DNA from: Levilactobacillus tujiorum | GTDB taxonomy: Bacteria; Bacillota; Bacilli; Lactobacillales; Lactobacillaceae | Reading direction: 5' to 3' | NCBI RefSeq assembly: GCF_012641185.1 | Contig: NZ_JAAXLK010000004.1 | Location: 62,001 to 126,000 of the forward strand | Length of the DNA stretch: 64,000 bases | Shown: piece after piece, positions 1-8,163 of the stretch | Position numbering within the stretch: position 1 is the stretch's first letter | How the letters are laid out: each line of letters begins with the position of its first letter | Notes under the pieces: generated by a model | What the model was told of the DNA's origin: nothing | The model's input: the letters and a program-made list of their open reading frames with translations, nothing else | The model's database searches: none | Translations under genes and position numbers: made by a program

Positions 1-416
1 TGAATATTATCGTAGGTATTCGATCCCGTGCCGACATCGTCGAGGACCAGTTTGATGTTGTGTTGGTGCAGCATCATACTGAAGAGTTGAACCTCGGGCA
101 ACGTTGGCGCCTCGGTCAATTCGATGGATAGCGCGGCCGGATTAATCCGCTTCTTGAGGGCAATGACGGTCCCCAGCGTAAAAGGATCGCGCAACTGTTG
201 GTTGTTTAAGTTAAAGGCCAATACTTGCTGGTTGGCGGCAGTGTTTAAAGCCGCCTCAGTCTGTTCAAGCAGTGTTGCCTGCTCCTCAACCGAAATATCC
301 GTGAAGTGTTGGGGCAGTACCCACGATTCATTTTGTTGTTTACGAAGCAAAACCTCATAGCCGAAGACTTTATTATCATCTTGATTGATTTGGGGCTGAA
401 CAAAAAAACGATACAT
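1..416 (-). CDS. EAL-domain protein, C-terminal part outside the window
   Basis: The minus strand reads as one open frame from an ATG at 416 to the window edge, with an AGGAG-type ribosome site about 9 bases upstream. The first 25 residues contain GYEVLLR, which matches the GYEALxR signature of EAL phosphodiesterases. Further on come an LSIELTE block and an LDDVGTGSN block, matching the ELTE and DDFGTG metal-binding segments of the family. EAL proteins hydrolyse cyclic di-GMP or only bind it. Here the signature is EVL instead of EAL, and DDVGTG replaces DDFGTG, so activity is open. There is no GGDEF domain before it, and the rest of the gene is not visible. It lies downstream of the binding lipoprotein gene on the same strand. 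Confidence 0.8.
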   Translation of the reverse strand, partial: MYRFFVQPQINQDDNKVFGYEVLLRKQQNESWVLPQHFTDISVEEQATLLEQTEAALNTAANQQVLAFNLNNQQLRDPFTLGTVIALKKRINPAALSIELTEAPTLPEVQLFSMMLHQHNIKLVLDDVGTGSNTYDNI

Positions 417-509
417 TTGGGTCGACTCCTTTTAAAGACACGTTTAATTAATTACCTTTATTCTAGTCTTTTTCAACAAAAGCACAACGCCATATACCGT
501 TTAGTGTCG

Positions 510-552
510 CCAGTCATTTACATTTCAACTAAGATACGGCGTAGATGACTGG
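510..552. other. imperfect inverted repeat downstream of the binding-protein gene
   Basis: CCAGTCATTTAC (510-521) can pair with GTAGATGACTGG (541-552), leaving a 19-base loop and one G-T pair. It sits between the stop of the minus-strand lipoprotein gene and the start of the EAL gene. No T-run follows it in the direction of transcription, so it is a weak terminator candidate or a protein-binding site. Confidence 0.35.
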
Positions 553-565
553 GGCGCTCGAAAAA

Positions 566-1477
566 TTAGTCTGTGGCTGCCTGGATTTTAGCTAGTTGAC
601 GATACTGGGCTTGCATCCAGGTGAGGTAGGTTTGCCCCTTGGGGAGGGCCTCCGTGACGTTCAGGACGGGCACGTTATGCTGCTTGGCTAGTTGAACCAT
701 GTGTTTGACAATCTTAGAGCTGGCCTGGCGATTATTTACCAGAAAGGCGATTCGATGGTGCTGAATATCCTGGCGCATCTGTTTGATAGCTTGTGGTGAA
801 GGATCAGTCCCGTTTTCAACGGCTATCTCAAAGCTAGTGTTGTTGCGCCGATAGCCCAGTGCCGTTAAAGCGTAGTCGAAAACCGGCTCGCTAACGTCAA
901 CGCGCTGCTGATGACTATTTTGCTTAAGGGTTTTAATCTGTTGTTGGAGGGGCGCCAAGTGTTTGATGTATTTGGCGGCATTCCGTTGGTAGACGGCTTG
1001 GTAGCGCGGGGCCTTTTTACCAAATTGTTGCGCAAGGTAGGTTGCCGTTCGCGCCATGGTTTCCGGGTCATACCAGATATGCTCATTGTCGCCCAGCTTT
1101 TTAGCCATCACGTCTTCACCAACGCGGATGTTTTGCGGATGATTTTGACTGCTTTTCACAATCTTTTGCATCCAGTGATCGTAGCCTAGACCGTTCGATA
1201 AGGCGACATTGGCCTGAGCGATGGTCGCGGCTTCCTTGGGAGTGGGCTCAAAGTCATGGGGATCGACGCTAGCACTCTTGACGATGGTGGTGACGGTACC
1301 GTGGTTACCCAGAACGGCTTGGGCTACTTCACCGTAGAAATCGAGGCTGGCGACGACGTGAATCGGTTTGGTCTTGCTGATGGGGGTGCTAGTGGTATTC
1401 TGACGGCAAGCGGTCAGGGTCAAGACGATGATGCTGAGACTGATGGTCCCTAAGATTACCTTCTTAAAAAGTGACAT
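566..1477 (-). CDS. metal ABC transporter substrate-binding lipoprotein (ZnuA/AdcA/TroA type)
   Basis: A 303-residue protein. A hydrophobic signal segment ends in the lipobox LTAC, so Cys24 is likely lipidated and the protein anchored outside the membrane. The body matches the cluster A-I binding proteins for Zn2+ or Mn2+: a VDPHDFEPTP segment with the first metal-binding His, an EHIWYDPE segment with the second, and the late segments VSEPVFDY and EIAVENGTDPSP. The His-rich loop typical of zinc-specific AdcA is short or absent, so the metal is uncertain. The ATG has AAGGAG about 9 bases upstream. No permease or ATPase gene is next to it, so partners must be elsewhere. Repeat copy A lies in its upstream region. 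Confidence 0.85.
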   Translation of the reverse strand: MSLFKKVILGTISLSIIVLTLTACRQNTTSTPISKTKPIHVVASLDFYGEVAQAVLGNHGTVTTIVKSASVDPHDFEPTPKEAATIAQANVALSNGLGYDHWMQKIVKSSQNHPQNIRVGEDVMAKKLGDNEHIWYDPETMARTATYLAQQFGKKAPRYQAVYQRNAAKYIKHLAPLQQQIKTLKQNSHQQRVDVSEPVFDYALTALGYRRNNTSFEIAVENGTDPSPQAIKQMRQDIQHHRIAFLVNNRQASSKIVKHMVQLAKQHNVPVLNVTEALPKGQTYLTWMQAQYRQLAKIQAATD

Positions 1478-1509
1478 TCTTTACTGCTCCTTCATTTCTA
1501 AAATAGTAA

Positions 1510-2037
1510 CTAGAAGTTGAAATACCTACCTTACCCAGTATTAATGTGGATGAAGCTACCGCCTTACCGTTCGTCAAATTTGAGCTGGAACGCTGTGGGG
1601 AGGACGGCTGGAGCCATAGAACGGTCTCCAGCCTCGCTTTGAGCCGAGAGTCGCGTCTCAAAGGCGCCATTTACCAAGCAAAGTACTTGGTAAATCCCAC
1701 GGCTGAGCTCAAATTTGACTCACTCACGGCTACATAGGGGTTGCCAATTCACAGCCGAGAGGACATAGCTAGTTCAAGTTAACCTAGAATTAGAAGCTTC
1801 TCTTTAACCAGAGAAGGGGTAGAAATGGAAACAGCTGTGTCGGCGATGTTCGCTGATTATCGGCTGACAGCGTGGAACGTGCTTTGAGTCCGGTGGGTTG
1901 GCCGAACCTCAAACCGAGTCAGAGGGCCGCTGCTCAGGGAGTAGGTGGACTCTCTGCAGACCGGGTTAGAGAATTTTCTAGGCTACTAACTTTATCATTC
2001 AGGCATTGGCGATAGTATTTCGGTATTTCAGCTTCTA
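1510..2037 (+). repeat. structured intergenic repeat, copy A
   Basis: This gene-free stretch carries one copy of the repeat family. Ends: AGAAGTTGAAATACC (1512-1526) is the reverse complement of GGTATTTCAGCTTCT (2022-2036) except for one G-T pair. AATAGTAA flanks both sides directly (1502-1509 and 2038-2045), as an 8-bp target duplication would. Domain 1: GTCAAATTTGAGCT (1573-1586) pairs with AGCTCAAATTTGAC (1706-1719). Inside are three hairpins, GGCTGGAG/CTCCAGCC, CTTTGAG/CTCAAAG and ATTTACCAAG/CTTGGTAAAT. Domain 2 (about 1810-1965) is shortened and lacks the CCCCACAGC block seen in other copies. A purine-rich stretch precedes ATG 1825, which opens a 20-codon frame. The copy lies upstream of the binding-lipoprotein gene. 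Confidence 0.85.
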
Positions 2038-2122
2038 AATAGTAATAATTACTGTTTAGATAATACAGAAGTCAGTGTGGCTTGGCAAGGACTTTTTTAA
2101 GTTAGGTGATTCGGGAGAATAT

Positions 2123-2153
2123 AAAAAGGCCTGGGATTGTGGTCCCAGGTCTT
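2123..2153 (-). terminator. intrinsic terminator of the LCP gene
   Basis: On the minus strand ACCTGGGACC pairs with its partner around CCCAGG, followed by CCTTTTTAT. It lies just past the stop of the LCP gene. Confidence 0.85.
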
Positions 2154-2166
2154 TACAATCATTAAA

Positions 2167-3306
2167 TTAATAACCGTTGTTGTTAGCGGCACCGTAGCTG
2201 GTGTCAGCACCAGCGGTCGTGTAACTCGTATCCGTCCCGTAAGCTGAGGTATCTGCATCGGTCGTGAAGTTCTTGGTTTCTGCGAGTTCCAAGGTTTTGC
2301 GAATATGATTGGAGATCTTGCGCAATTCAGAGTTAGTCGGTACCTGGTAGGAGAGACCGTCAATCATGGCGTCCTGTCCTTGAAGCGTTTCTGACTTGAT
2401 ATGGTGAGAAGCATCGCCGTATTTAGCACGGATCTGCATCAGATCATCAAAGGTTAAATCGGTCTTCAGGTTACCATTCAAAGACGTTAGAATTTGTTGG
2501 TAACGGGTAATCGACGTCAACCCAGCCGCTTTAACGACCAATTTCTGGAGAACTTGGCGTTGCCGTTTTTGCCGACCGTAGTCACCCAGTGGATCTTCGT
2601 GGCGCATCCGTGAGTAGGCCAGCGCTTGTTTACCGTTCAAATGGACCTTTTTGCCCTTAACCACATCGGCTGCACCATAGTGGAAGGTTAATGGTGGCGT
2701 CACATCAACACCATTGACGGCGTCGACCATCTTTTCCAGACCACCCATGTTAACGATCGCGTAGAAATCAATCGGGATGTCCAGCAGACTCTCCACCGTC
2801 TTAACGGCGGTCTTAGGTCCCCCGATCGTATAAGCGGCGTTGATCTTTTGGACAGAAGCGTTCACGCCGGAACCCACCGTCACCCGAGTGTCCCGGGGAA
2901 TACTGGTCAAATAGGCGGTTTCCTTAGTCGGGTTAATCGTGGCGACCATCATCGTATCGGTCCGACCCACATCAGAACGGCCCAGGGCCCCCGTATCAGT
3001 CCCTAGGAGTAGAATGGAGAACGGTTTGTTCTTCTTAAGCACCGCGGAAACGTTACGGCTTTTGGCGGCCTTGGACGATTCGTAGGTTTGACTAAAAGTC
3101 TTCTTAGCGGAGTTCCACGCCTGATAACCATAGGCGAGGCCCCCGGTCAGCATGACCAGTAGGGCAATGACGATCGTCCACATGATGGGACGGTGGGGGT
3201 GAACTTGCGGCGTCTTAAAGTGTGAATTACGATCTGAACGGCGATCATAGACTTGTTCGAAGTCTTCAGGCGTTCGTTGCCGTCTGCTTCCATTATCGTT
3301 TGGCAT
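2167..3306 (-). CDS. LytR-CpsA-Psr (LCP) family cell-wall glycopolymer ligase
   Basis: LCP proteins move teichoic acid or polysaccharide from a lipid carrier to peptidoglycan on the outer membrane face. I place the start at ATG 3306 (379 residues), because GAGGAAATAACT precedes it at good spacing. The frame stays open to 3432, but that part is the leader. Order: a charged cytoplasmic tail, one membrane segment at about residues 42-62 (TIVIALLVMLTGGLAYG), then the LCP domain with LLGTDTGALGRSDVGRTDTM, SIPRDTRV, GGLEKMVDAVNGVDV and an arginine-rich DPLGDYGRQKRQRQV segment. The last 40 residues are rich in Ala, Thr and Tyr. It is a single-gene unit with its own terminator. Confidence 0.9.
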   Translation of the reverse strand: MPNDNGSRRQRTPEDFEQVYDRRSDRNSHFKTPQVHPHRPIMWTIVIALLVMLTGGLAYGYQAWNSAKKTFSQTYESSKAAKSRNVSAVLKKNKPFSILLLGTDTGALGRSDVGRTDTMMVATINPTKETAYLTSIPRDTRVTVGSGVNASVQKINAAYTIGGPKTAVKTVESLLDIPIDFYAIVNMGGLEKMVDAVNGVDVTPPLTFHYGAADVVKGKKVHLNGKQALAYSRMRHEDPLGDYGRQKRQRQVLQKLVVKAAGLTSITRYQQILTSLNGNLKTDLTFDDLMQIRAKYGDASHHIKSETLQGQDAMIDGLSYQVPTNSELRKISNHIRKTLELAETKNFTTDADTSAYGTDTSYTTAGADTSYGAANNNGY

Positions 3307-3440
3307 AGTTATTTCCTCATCCTCATTCAAAAATCTTGGTATACGTTGCTGGCAGCACTCGCGAGAACTTCCGGGAGTGACCAGCCAACCTAAATTCGGT
3401 GGCTCCCCTAAAAATCTAGGTTGCGGACTCAATTAATTTA
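3307..3440 (-). promoter_or_regulatory. structured 5' leader of the LCP gene
   Basis: About 130 bases upstream of the start can form two hairpins. AACCTAAATT (3387-3396) pairs imperfectly with AATCTAGGTT (3413-3422). CACTC (3356-3360) pairs with GAGTG (3375-3379) around a GC-rich loop. I do not recognise the class. Read as protein it would extend the LCP frame by 42 residues without resemblance to the family. Confidence 0.4.
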
Positions 3441-3572
3441 TTAGACCACAAAAAATCCCATTCGTAAACGCTCGGACTGGTCGAAAACCGACTAGATTGG
3501 ACCACCAATGGAAGCGAAAAGTTCATTTGCGCAGCTTGTCAAGGTGAGCTAAAACTTGTTGTATTGGCGTTT

Positions 3573-3616
3573 GTAACCGGTTACGATTCTATTCAGATTT
3601 GGACTCGTGCTATAAT
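3573..3616 (+). promoter_or_regulatory. promoter and 12-bp palindrome upstream of the AEC transporter
   Basis: TATAAT lies at 3611-3616 with TG in the extended -10 position. Twenty-six bases upstream is the perfect palindrome GTAACCGGTTAC (3573-3584). The central CCGG with TGTAA/TTACG flanks resembles operators of LacI/GalR-type repressors and is close to cre sites. No good -35 box is visible, which would fit an activated or repressed promoter. No regulator gene is next to it. Confidence 0.5.
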
Positions 3617-3673
3617 AACTCAAGTTAGTTAAGAATCGTTAATATTTTATGATGAAGGGCGGGAGGGTGTCGG

Positions 3674-4621
3674 ATGGCCGTCTTTGTTCGCAGTGTCTCT
3701 GGGGTTTTAATTATCCTAGTGATGATTGGTTTAGGTTATATTCTTTCCCGCCGTGGTTGGTTTGACGAGCAGTCACGTCGGTTAATTGCACGGCTGGTGA
3801 CGCAGATTGCTTTGCCAGCCTATATGATTAGTACGATTACGACGCAGTTTTCGGCGGCAACGCTGAAAGCCACCTTACCGGATTTACGGTTTCCAGTAGT
3901 GTCAATGCTGATCATGTTTGGGTTATCCGTCATTGCCTTTCATGGCTTTAAGGTGCATCCCAAACGACGAGGACTCTTCGAGGCGATGTTTGCCAATTCG
4001 AATACCGTCTTTGTGGGGTTACCTGTCAATGAGGCCTTGTTTGGTCCCAAGAGTATGCCCTTTGTGCTGGTCTATTACATGGCCAATACGACGTTCTTTT
4101 GGACGTTAGGGGCTTACTTGATTCAGCGAGATGGTCAGGGCAGTGCCAAATTTGATTTGGTGACGACCCTGAAGAAAATTTTTTCTCCACCATTATTAGG
4201 CTTTATGTTGGGGGTTGCGCTGGTTCTCTTGGATATTCAACTGCCAGCCTGGATCATGAAGGACTTCAGCTACGTGGGTGGCTTGACGGTGCCGCTGTCG
4301 ATGATTTTTATTGGGACTGCAATTGCTGGCGCGGGTGTGCAAAACATTCGGCTCAATCGCGATAGTCTGGGAATCCTCTTCGGACGGTTCCTGGTGGCCC
4401 CAACGCTCATGGCATGCTTGGTGATTCCGACTCCGATGCCAATATTAATGAAGCAAGTTTTTATTTTACAAGCGGCGATGCCCGTAATGACCAACGCACC
4501 GGTAGTGGCGAAGCTCTACCGTGCGGATACGGATTACGCGGCCATCATGGTAACCGAAACGACCCTCCTAAGTTTAGTGGTGATTCCGATTCTGATGGTC
4601 ATCGTTCAGCAGATTCACTAG
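3674..4621 (+). CDS. AEC (auxin efflux carrier) family transporter
   Basis: A 315-residue, strongly hydrophobic protein with about ten membrane segments. It starts with the family-typical GVLIILVMIGLGYILSRRGW segment followed by FDEQSRRLIARLVTQIALPAYM. The central FANSNTVFVGLPVNEALFG is the AEC N-x-x-F-x-G-L-P motif, and the C-terminal half repeats the fold. Bacterial members move malate, malonate or other carboxylates, and the substrate cannot be read here. The ATG has GGGAGGGTG upstream. The EamA transporter gene starts 40 bases after its stop, so the two are probably co-transcribed. The palindrome and promoter upstream suggest repressor control. Confidence 0.9.
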   Translation: MAVFVRSVSGVLIILVMIGLGYILSRRGWFDEQSRRLIARLVTQIALPAYMISTITTQFSAATLKATLPDLRFPVVSMLIMFGLSVIAFHGFKVHPKRRGLFEAMFANSNTVFVGLPVNEALFGPKSMPFVLVYYMANTTFFWTLGAYLIQRDGQGSAKFDLVTTLKKIFSPPLLGFMLGVALVLLDIQLPAWIMKDFSYVGGLTVPLSMIFIGTAIAGAGVQNIRLNRDSLGILFGRFLVAPTLMACLVIPTPMPILMKQVFILQAAMPVMTNAPVVAKLYRADTDYAAIMVTETTLLSLVVIPILMVIVQQIH

Positions 4622-4661
4622 TCGATGAAGCAGATTTACATAGGGAGGAACTAGGTTCGTT

Positions 4662-5732
4662 TTGAGAAAGACGTTGTTATATATTGCATTTTCAACTTTG
4701 ATGTTTAGTTCGATGGAAATTGCCTTGAAGGCCGCTGGTGGCGCATTTAACCCCATTCAGTTGAACCTGATTCGTTTCTTCGTCGGGGGCTTGGTCCTCT
4801 TGCCAATTGCCTTGCGGGCATTGAGCAAACAACACCATCACTTGACCAAGGGCGACTGGGGCTTATTTTTCCTCACTGGTTTTGTCTGTGTGATTGTGTC
4901 CATGACACTGTATCAATTGGCGATCTCGGTCGATCAGGCCTCAACGGTAGCCGTATTGTTCAGTTGTAATCCAGTGTTTGCGCTGATCTTTTCTTACCTG
5001 ATTCTGCACGAACGCTTGGGTCGGGCTAACTTAATTGCCGTTGTGATTTCTATTATTGGGCTGATTGTGATCGTCAACCCCGCGCACTTAACGAACGCGG
5101 TGGGGCTCAGTCTGGCGATTGGGTCGGCGTTGACTTTTGGCCTATACAGTATCGTTTCGCGGTGGGGCTCGGTGCGTCACCACTTTAATGGGATCATTAT
5201 GACCTGCTTTACCTTCTTTGCGGGATCATTTGAATTGTTACTCTTGATGTTACTGAGCCACGTTCCCGCAGTAGCCGGCAGTATGCGCCAGGTCTCATGG
5301 TTGAGCCAGTTTGCCGCCATGCCGATCTTGAAGAATGTTAGTCTGGAATACTTCTGGTTACTCTTCTTCATCGGCGTCTGCGTGACTGGTGGTGGGTTTG
5401 CCTTTTACTTCTTGGCGATGGAGCGTTCGGACGTATCAACGGCGTCATTAGTCTTCTTCATCAAGCCGGGGTTAGCCCCAATCTTAGCGGCACTCTTGAT
5501 TCACGAACGGATTTTGACCAATACGATTGTCGGAATTGTCATCATCTTATTGGGTTCCGTGGTGACCTTCATGGGCAACCGGGTCAAGTCGCGGGAATCT
5601 CAATTGGCTGATCAAGAAGCCACGGTTCCAGCCAGCGACTTTCAAGCTGCTTCGTCCCAGACGGCGGGCGCCAAGTTACGGGCTAGAGCGGAAGCCCACG
5701 TCGAGTCATCTTCGACTGAATCGACTAATTAA
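4662..5732 (+). CDS. EamA/DMT family transporter
   Basis: A 356-residue protein with ten predicted membrane segments in two EamA repeats. The first runs from LLYIAFSTLMFSSMEIALK to VISIIGLIVIV, and the second starts near VGLSLAIGSALTFGLYSIVSRW. Each repeat ends in a conserved hydrophobic stretch after an HERL- or HERI-type motif (ILHERLG, IHERILT). Members export amino acids or other small metabolites, and the substrate is unknown. TTG 4662 is the likely start, since it begins the first membrane helix and GGGAGGAA lies upstream at a rather long spacing. The last 50 residues are a hydrophilic tail rich in Ala, Ser and Glu. It follows the AEC gene and ends at a terminator. Confidence 0.88.
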   Translation: MRKTLLYIAFSTLMFSSMEIALKAAGGAFNPIQLNLIRFFVGGLVLLPIALRALSKQHHHLTKGDWGLFFLTGFVCVIVSMTLYQLAISVDQASTVAVLFSCNPVFALIFSYLILHERLGRANLIAVVISIIGLIVIVNPAHLTNAVGLSLAIGSALTFGLYSIVSRWGSVRHHFNGIIMTCFTFFAGSFELLLLMLLSHVPAVAGSMRQVSWLSQFAAMPILKNVSLEYFWLLFFIGVCVTGGGFAFYFLAMERSDVSTASLVFFIKPGLAPILAALLIHERILTNTIVGIVIILLGSVVTFMGNRVKSRESQLADQEATVPASDFQAASSQTAGAKLRARAEAHVESSSTESTN

Positions 5733-5746
5733 ATAGTTTGAAATGA

Positions 5747-5776
5747 AGGGGCGCACTGTAAAGTGGCCCCTTTTTG
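5747..5776 (+). terminator. terminator after the AEC-EamA unit
   Basis: GGGGCGCACT and AGTGGCCCC pair around GTAA with one mismatch, followed by TTTTT. Confidence 0.85.
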
Positions 5777-5890
5777 ATGTAGCTGGGAATGATGCAGTGA
5801 GACGTGATTTTCTGCACAAATTAGGCGAAACCGTGCTGGGCCTATGTTATGATGGTCATGGTATTGATAGAGAGAAAGGGGAGCGGACAA

Positions 5891-6562
5891 ATGGCAACGC
5901 TGGTAATTTTACGGCACGGAGAAAGTGTCGCCAACCGGGACAATATTTTTACGGGGTGGAATGACGTGCCGCTGACTGCTAAGGGGCGGCAACAGGCGCA
6001 AGCAGCCGGCAAATTAGTGGCGCAGACGGGCCTTCAGTTTGGTGCGGTGCATACGTCAATGCTCCAGCGGGCCATCGTGACGTCTAACATTGTGTTGGAA
6101 GCCATCGATCAACTGTACATTCCCGAATACAAGTCTTGGCGGCTGAACGAACGTCACTACGGCGCGCTCCGCGGGAAAAATAAGGCGAAGGTGCGTGAAC
6201 AGGTGGGCGATGAACAGATCAAGATCTGGCGGCGGAGTTTTAAGACGGTGCCACCGCTGCTCGATCATCTGGTACAGGACCACCGCTATGACCGTTTTGG
6301 TCCCCACATCGAGCCACTGGGTGAAAGCCTCGAGATGGCCTATCACCGGTTGATGCCCTACTGGGTCGACCAGATTGCCCCCCGGCTCTTAGACGGTCAC
6401 AATCAGTTGGTCGTGGCGCACGGCAGTACTTTACGGGCACTGATTAAGTACCTGGATGGTGTGGCCGATGAAGATATTAGTCGGGTGGAAGTGGCTAATG
6501 GTGAACCGATTCAATATGACTTCGACGACCAGCTCAACGTCCGCCGAAAATTAGTTTTATAA
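5891..6562 (+). CDS. gpmA: 2,3-bisphosphoglycerate-dependent phosphoglycerate mutase
   Basis: It interconverts 3- and 2-phosphoglycerate in glycolysis. The 223-residue protein has the histidine phosphatase signature LRHGES (Arg8, His9), followed by [22 protein letters not shown] and the second catalytic His in [11 protein letters not shown], all diagnostic for the dPGM branch. It is slightly shorter than the usual 228-230. I use ATG 5891 ([10 protein letters not shown]), with AAAGGGGAG upstream. An upstream in-frame ATG at 5849 would add residues the family lacks. A TATGAT at 5848 with extended TG could be its -10. Lactobacilli often carry several paralogues, so this may not be the main glycolytic copy. 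Confidence 0.88.
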   Translation: MATLVILRHGESVANRDNIFTGWNDVPLTAKGRQQAQAAGKLVAQTGLQFGAVHTSMLQRAIVTSNIVLEAIDQLYIPEYKSWRLNERHYGALRGKNKAKVREQVGDEQIKIWRRSFKTVPPLLDHLVQDHRYDRFGPHIEPLGESLEMAYHRLMPYWVDQIAPRLLDGHNQLVVAHGSTLRALIKYLDGVADEDISRVEVANGEPIQYDFDDQLNVRRKLVL

Positions 6563-6620
6563 TAATTAGTTAAAAAATTGCTAAGATCTCAAGGTTGGTT
6601 AGCACAATTCGTAAAAAAGA

Positions 6621-6648
6621 TTGTGTTTGGTCAGCCTTTTCGTATAAT
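6621..6648 (+). promoter_or_regulatory. promoter of the serine hydrolase gene
   Basis: TTGTGT (6621-6626), 16-base spacer, TATAAT (6643-6648). Transcription would start near 6655, giving a leader of about 165 bases. Confidence 0.7.
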
Positions 6649-6678
6649 CAGAAGCAAGGACTTTCGTTTGTACGTGGG

Positions 6679-6770
6679 TTGAAGGCAGTGGCCGATAAGT
6701 CATTAAAACATCCGTTTGACGAACTATTTGGTGGGAATAGTCCGGGTGACGCTGACAGCGATGCCTTCAA
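6679..6770 (+). promoter_or_regulatory. unassigned multi-branched leader RNA
   Basis: TTGAAGGCA (6679-6687) and TGCCTTCAA (6762-6770) are perfectly complementary and enclose a region with at least two more hairpins: ACTATT/AATAGT with a 7-base loop (about 6724-6742) and CGCT/AGCG with a 3-base loop (about 6750-6760). It sits between a good promoter and the ribosome site of the next gene. I cannot assign a riboswitch class. No T-run follows, so any control would be on translation. Confidence 0.5.
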
Positions 6771-6818
6771 GCTAAAGAAGAGTAGGGAAGTCTTATTTTC
6801 AAGGGGGATTGAGGGATT

Positions 6819-8045
6819 GTGAATAAGCGGAATTTGGGCCACTGGGGTATCCTGGCGGTCGTGGTCTTAGGGATTAGTGGGGTCGTGTTTAGCATGCACG
6901 AATTGGACACGCAGGATCGTCAGACTGTCCGGACGACGAGCAAATTACATGCCAAGCAGACCCGGCAGGAAATTGCGTATGATGCGTTGCGGAGTAATCA
7001 ACAGCGTAAGCATAAGAAGTCAGCATTAGATAAAAAGAATACTGGGAAGAAGAATCCCCAGTTTGCGGCTAGATTTACCAGAAATCTAAAGGCTAAAAAG
7101 TTTGTGGGGACGGCGCTGGTGGTCAAGAACAACAAGGTCGTTTATCAACGCTCGTTTGGCAAGGCGAATGCGAAGAAGCATAAGGCCAATCACCCAACGT
7201 CACAGTTCTTGATCAACTCAATTCAAAAGTCGATGACGGGGATGCTGGTGATGCGTGCAGCCCAAGCGGGACAGCTCCGGTTGACGGATAAGCTAAGTAA
7301 GTACTACCCGCAGATTAAGGGCAGTAATCAAGTGACGCTACGTCAGATGCTTGATATGGAAGCGGGAATTACTGGTGATCTAAATCCCGAGACCACGTTA
7401 ACGGAGCCGGCTGTCTATCAATATGCGAGTCGGCAGGCAAAGATCAAGCGGTCAAAGATCAATCAATTTAATTACCAGCCAATCAGTTACACGTTGCTAG
7501 CGGGGATCTTACGTCAGGTGACCCATGAGTCTTACTACCAACTGTTCTATGAACATCTGGTGACGCCGCTGAACTTGAATCACACTAGTTTTGCCCAGTT
7601 GAAGCATCCCGGGACGACCATTGGTTATAGCGGGACGGTTCCCGGCAATTACTCACAGCCGCACGTTCCGTCAGCGAAGGACATGGCCGTGCAAATTGCG
7701 ACGGGGAATGCTACGATGTCAGCTGGGGATGTCTTCCGGACGGAACGGGCAATCATTCAAGGAACCTTGTTGAAGAAAGCCAGTGGGGCCAAGCAGTTGC
7801 ATAAGAGTAACAGCGACACCGCACACTACGCTGGTGGCCTGTATCACCTAGACCGGCTAGGCTACTTTGGTCACGGTGTGGGTGATGATTACGAAGGGAC
7901 GTTTGTTCTCAGTCGTAATGGGAAGACGGGAGTGGTGCTCCTGTCTAACAACTACTACAAGCGGGGCATGTACCCGACGTGGTCAACCGAAGATCTGGCG
8001 CTTAACACGTTCCGCAACATTATGGCGGTTAAGCGGTTGTCGTAG
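6819..8045 (+). CDS. membrane-anchored serine hydrolase of the beta-lactamase/PBP4* family
   Basis: A 408-residue protein starting at GTG 6819 after a GGGGG/GAGGG site. Residues 9-27 form a single membrane anchor, followed by a lysine-rich linker to about residue 85. The enzyme domain has the S-x-x-K motif SIQK (Ser134, Lys137), an LRQMLDMEAGI block after it, a degenerate Tyr motif (NYQPISYTLL, where Y-x-N is usual), and an H-G motif GHGVGDDYEG near the C-terminus. Such proteins trim or remodel cell-wall peptides or hydrolyse esters outside the cell. Lactobacilli carry many paralogues. The substrate is unknown, and classic beta-lactamase activity is not implied. Confidence 0.85.
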   Translation: MNKRNLGHWGILAVVVLGISGVVFSMHELDTQDRQTVRTTSKLHAKQTRQEIAYDALRSNQQRKHKKSALDKKNTGKKNPQFAARFTRNLKAKKFVGTALVVKNNKVVYQRSFGKANAKKHKANHPTSQFLINSIQKSMTGMLVMRAAQAGQLRLTDKLSKYYPQIKGSNQVTLRQMLDMEAGITGDLNPETTLTEPAVYQYASRQAKIKRSKINQFNYQPISYTLLAGILRQVTHESYYQLFYEHLVTPLNLNHTSFAQLKHPGTTIGYSGTVPGNYSQPHVPSAKDMAVQIATGNATMSAGDVFRTERAIIQGTLLKKASGAKQLHKSNSDTAHYAGGLYHLDRLGYFGHGVGDDYEGTFVLSRNGKTGVVLLSNNYYKRGMYPTWSTEDLALNTFRNIMAVKRLS

Positions 8046-8133
8046 GTTAAATTAAAAAGTCAGCATGATGATAAGTGAGCTAACAGGCAGTCAGTTCTGA
8101 GTTGAACGGGCATGCGTGTTGGCCATCCGATTA

Positions 8134-8163
8134 GACCTGGGAGGTTATCCTGGGTCTTTTTTT
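8134..8163 (+). terminator. terminator after the serine hydrolase gene
   Basis: GACCTGGGA and TCCTGGGTC pair with G-T wobbles and are followed by a run of seven T. Confidence 0.85.

Noticed and set aside
124-360. Plus-strand frames over the first 550 bases
   Set aside because: They are antisense to the EAL gene, which has a ribosome site and family motifs.
3307-3432. N-terminal extension of the LCP protein
   Set aside because: The ribosome site at ATG 3306 is good, and the extension has no family resemblance.
6595-6822. 75-codon plus-strand frame upstream of the serine hydrolase
   Set aside because: It spans a promoter and the folded leader. A leader RNA explains the region better.
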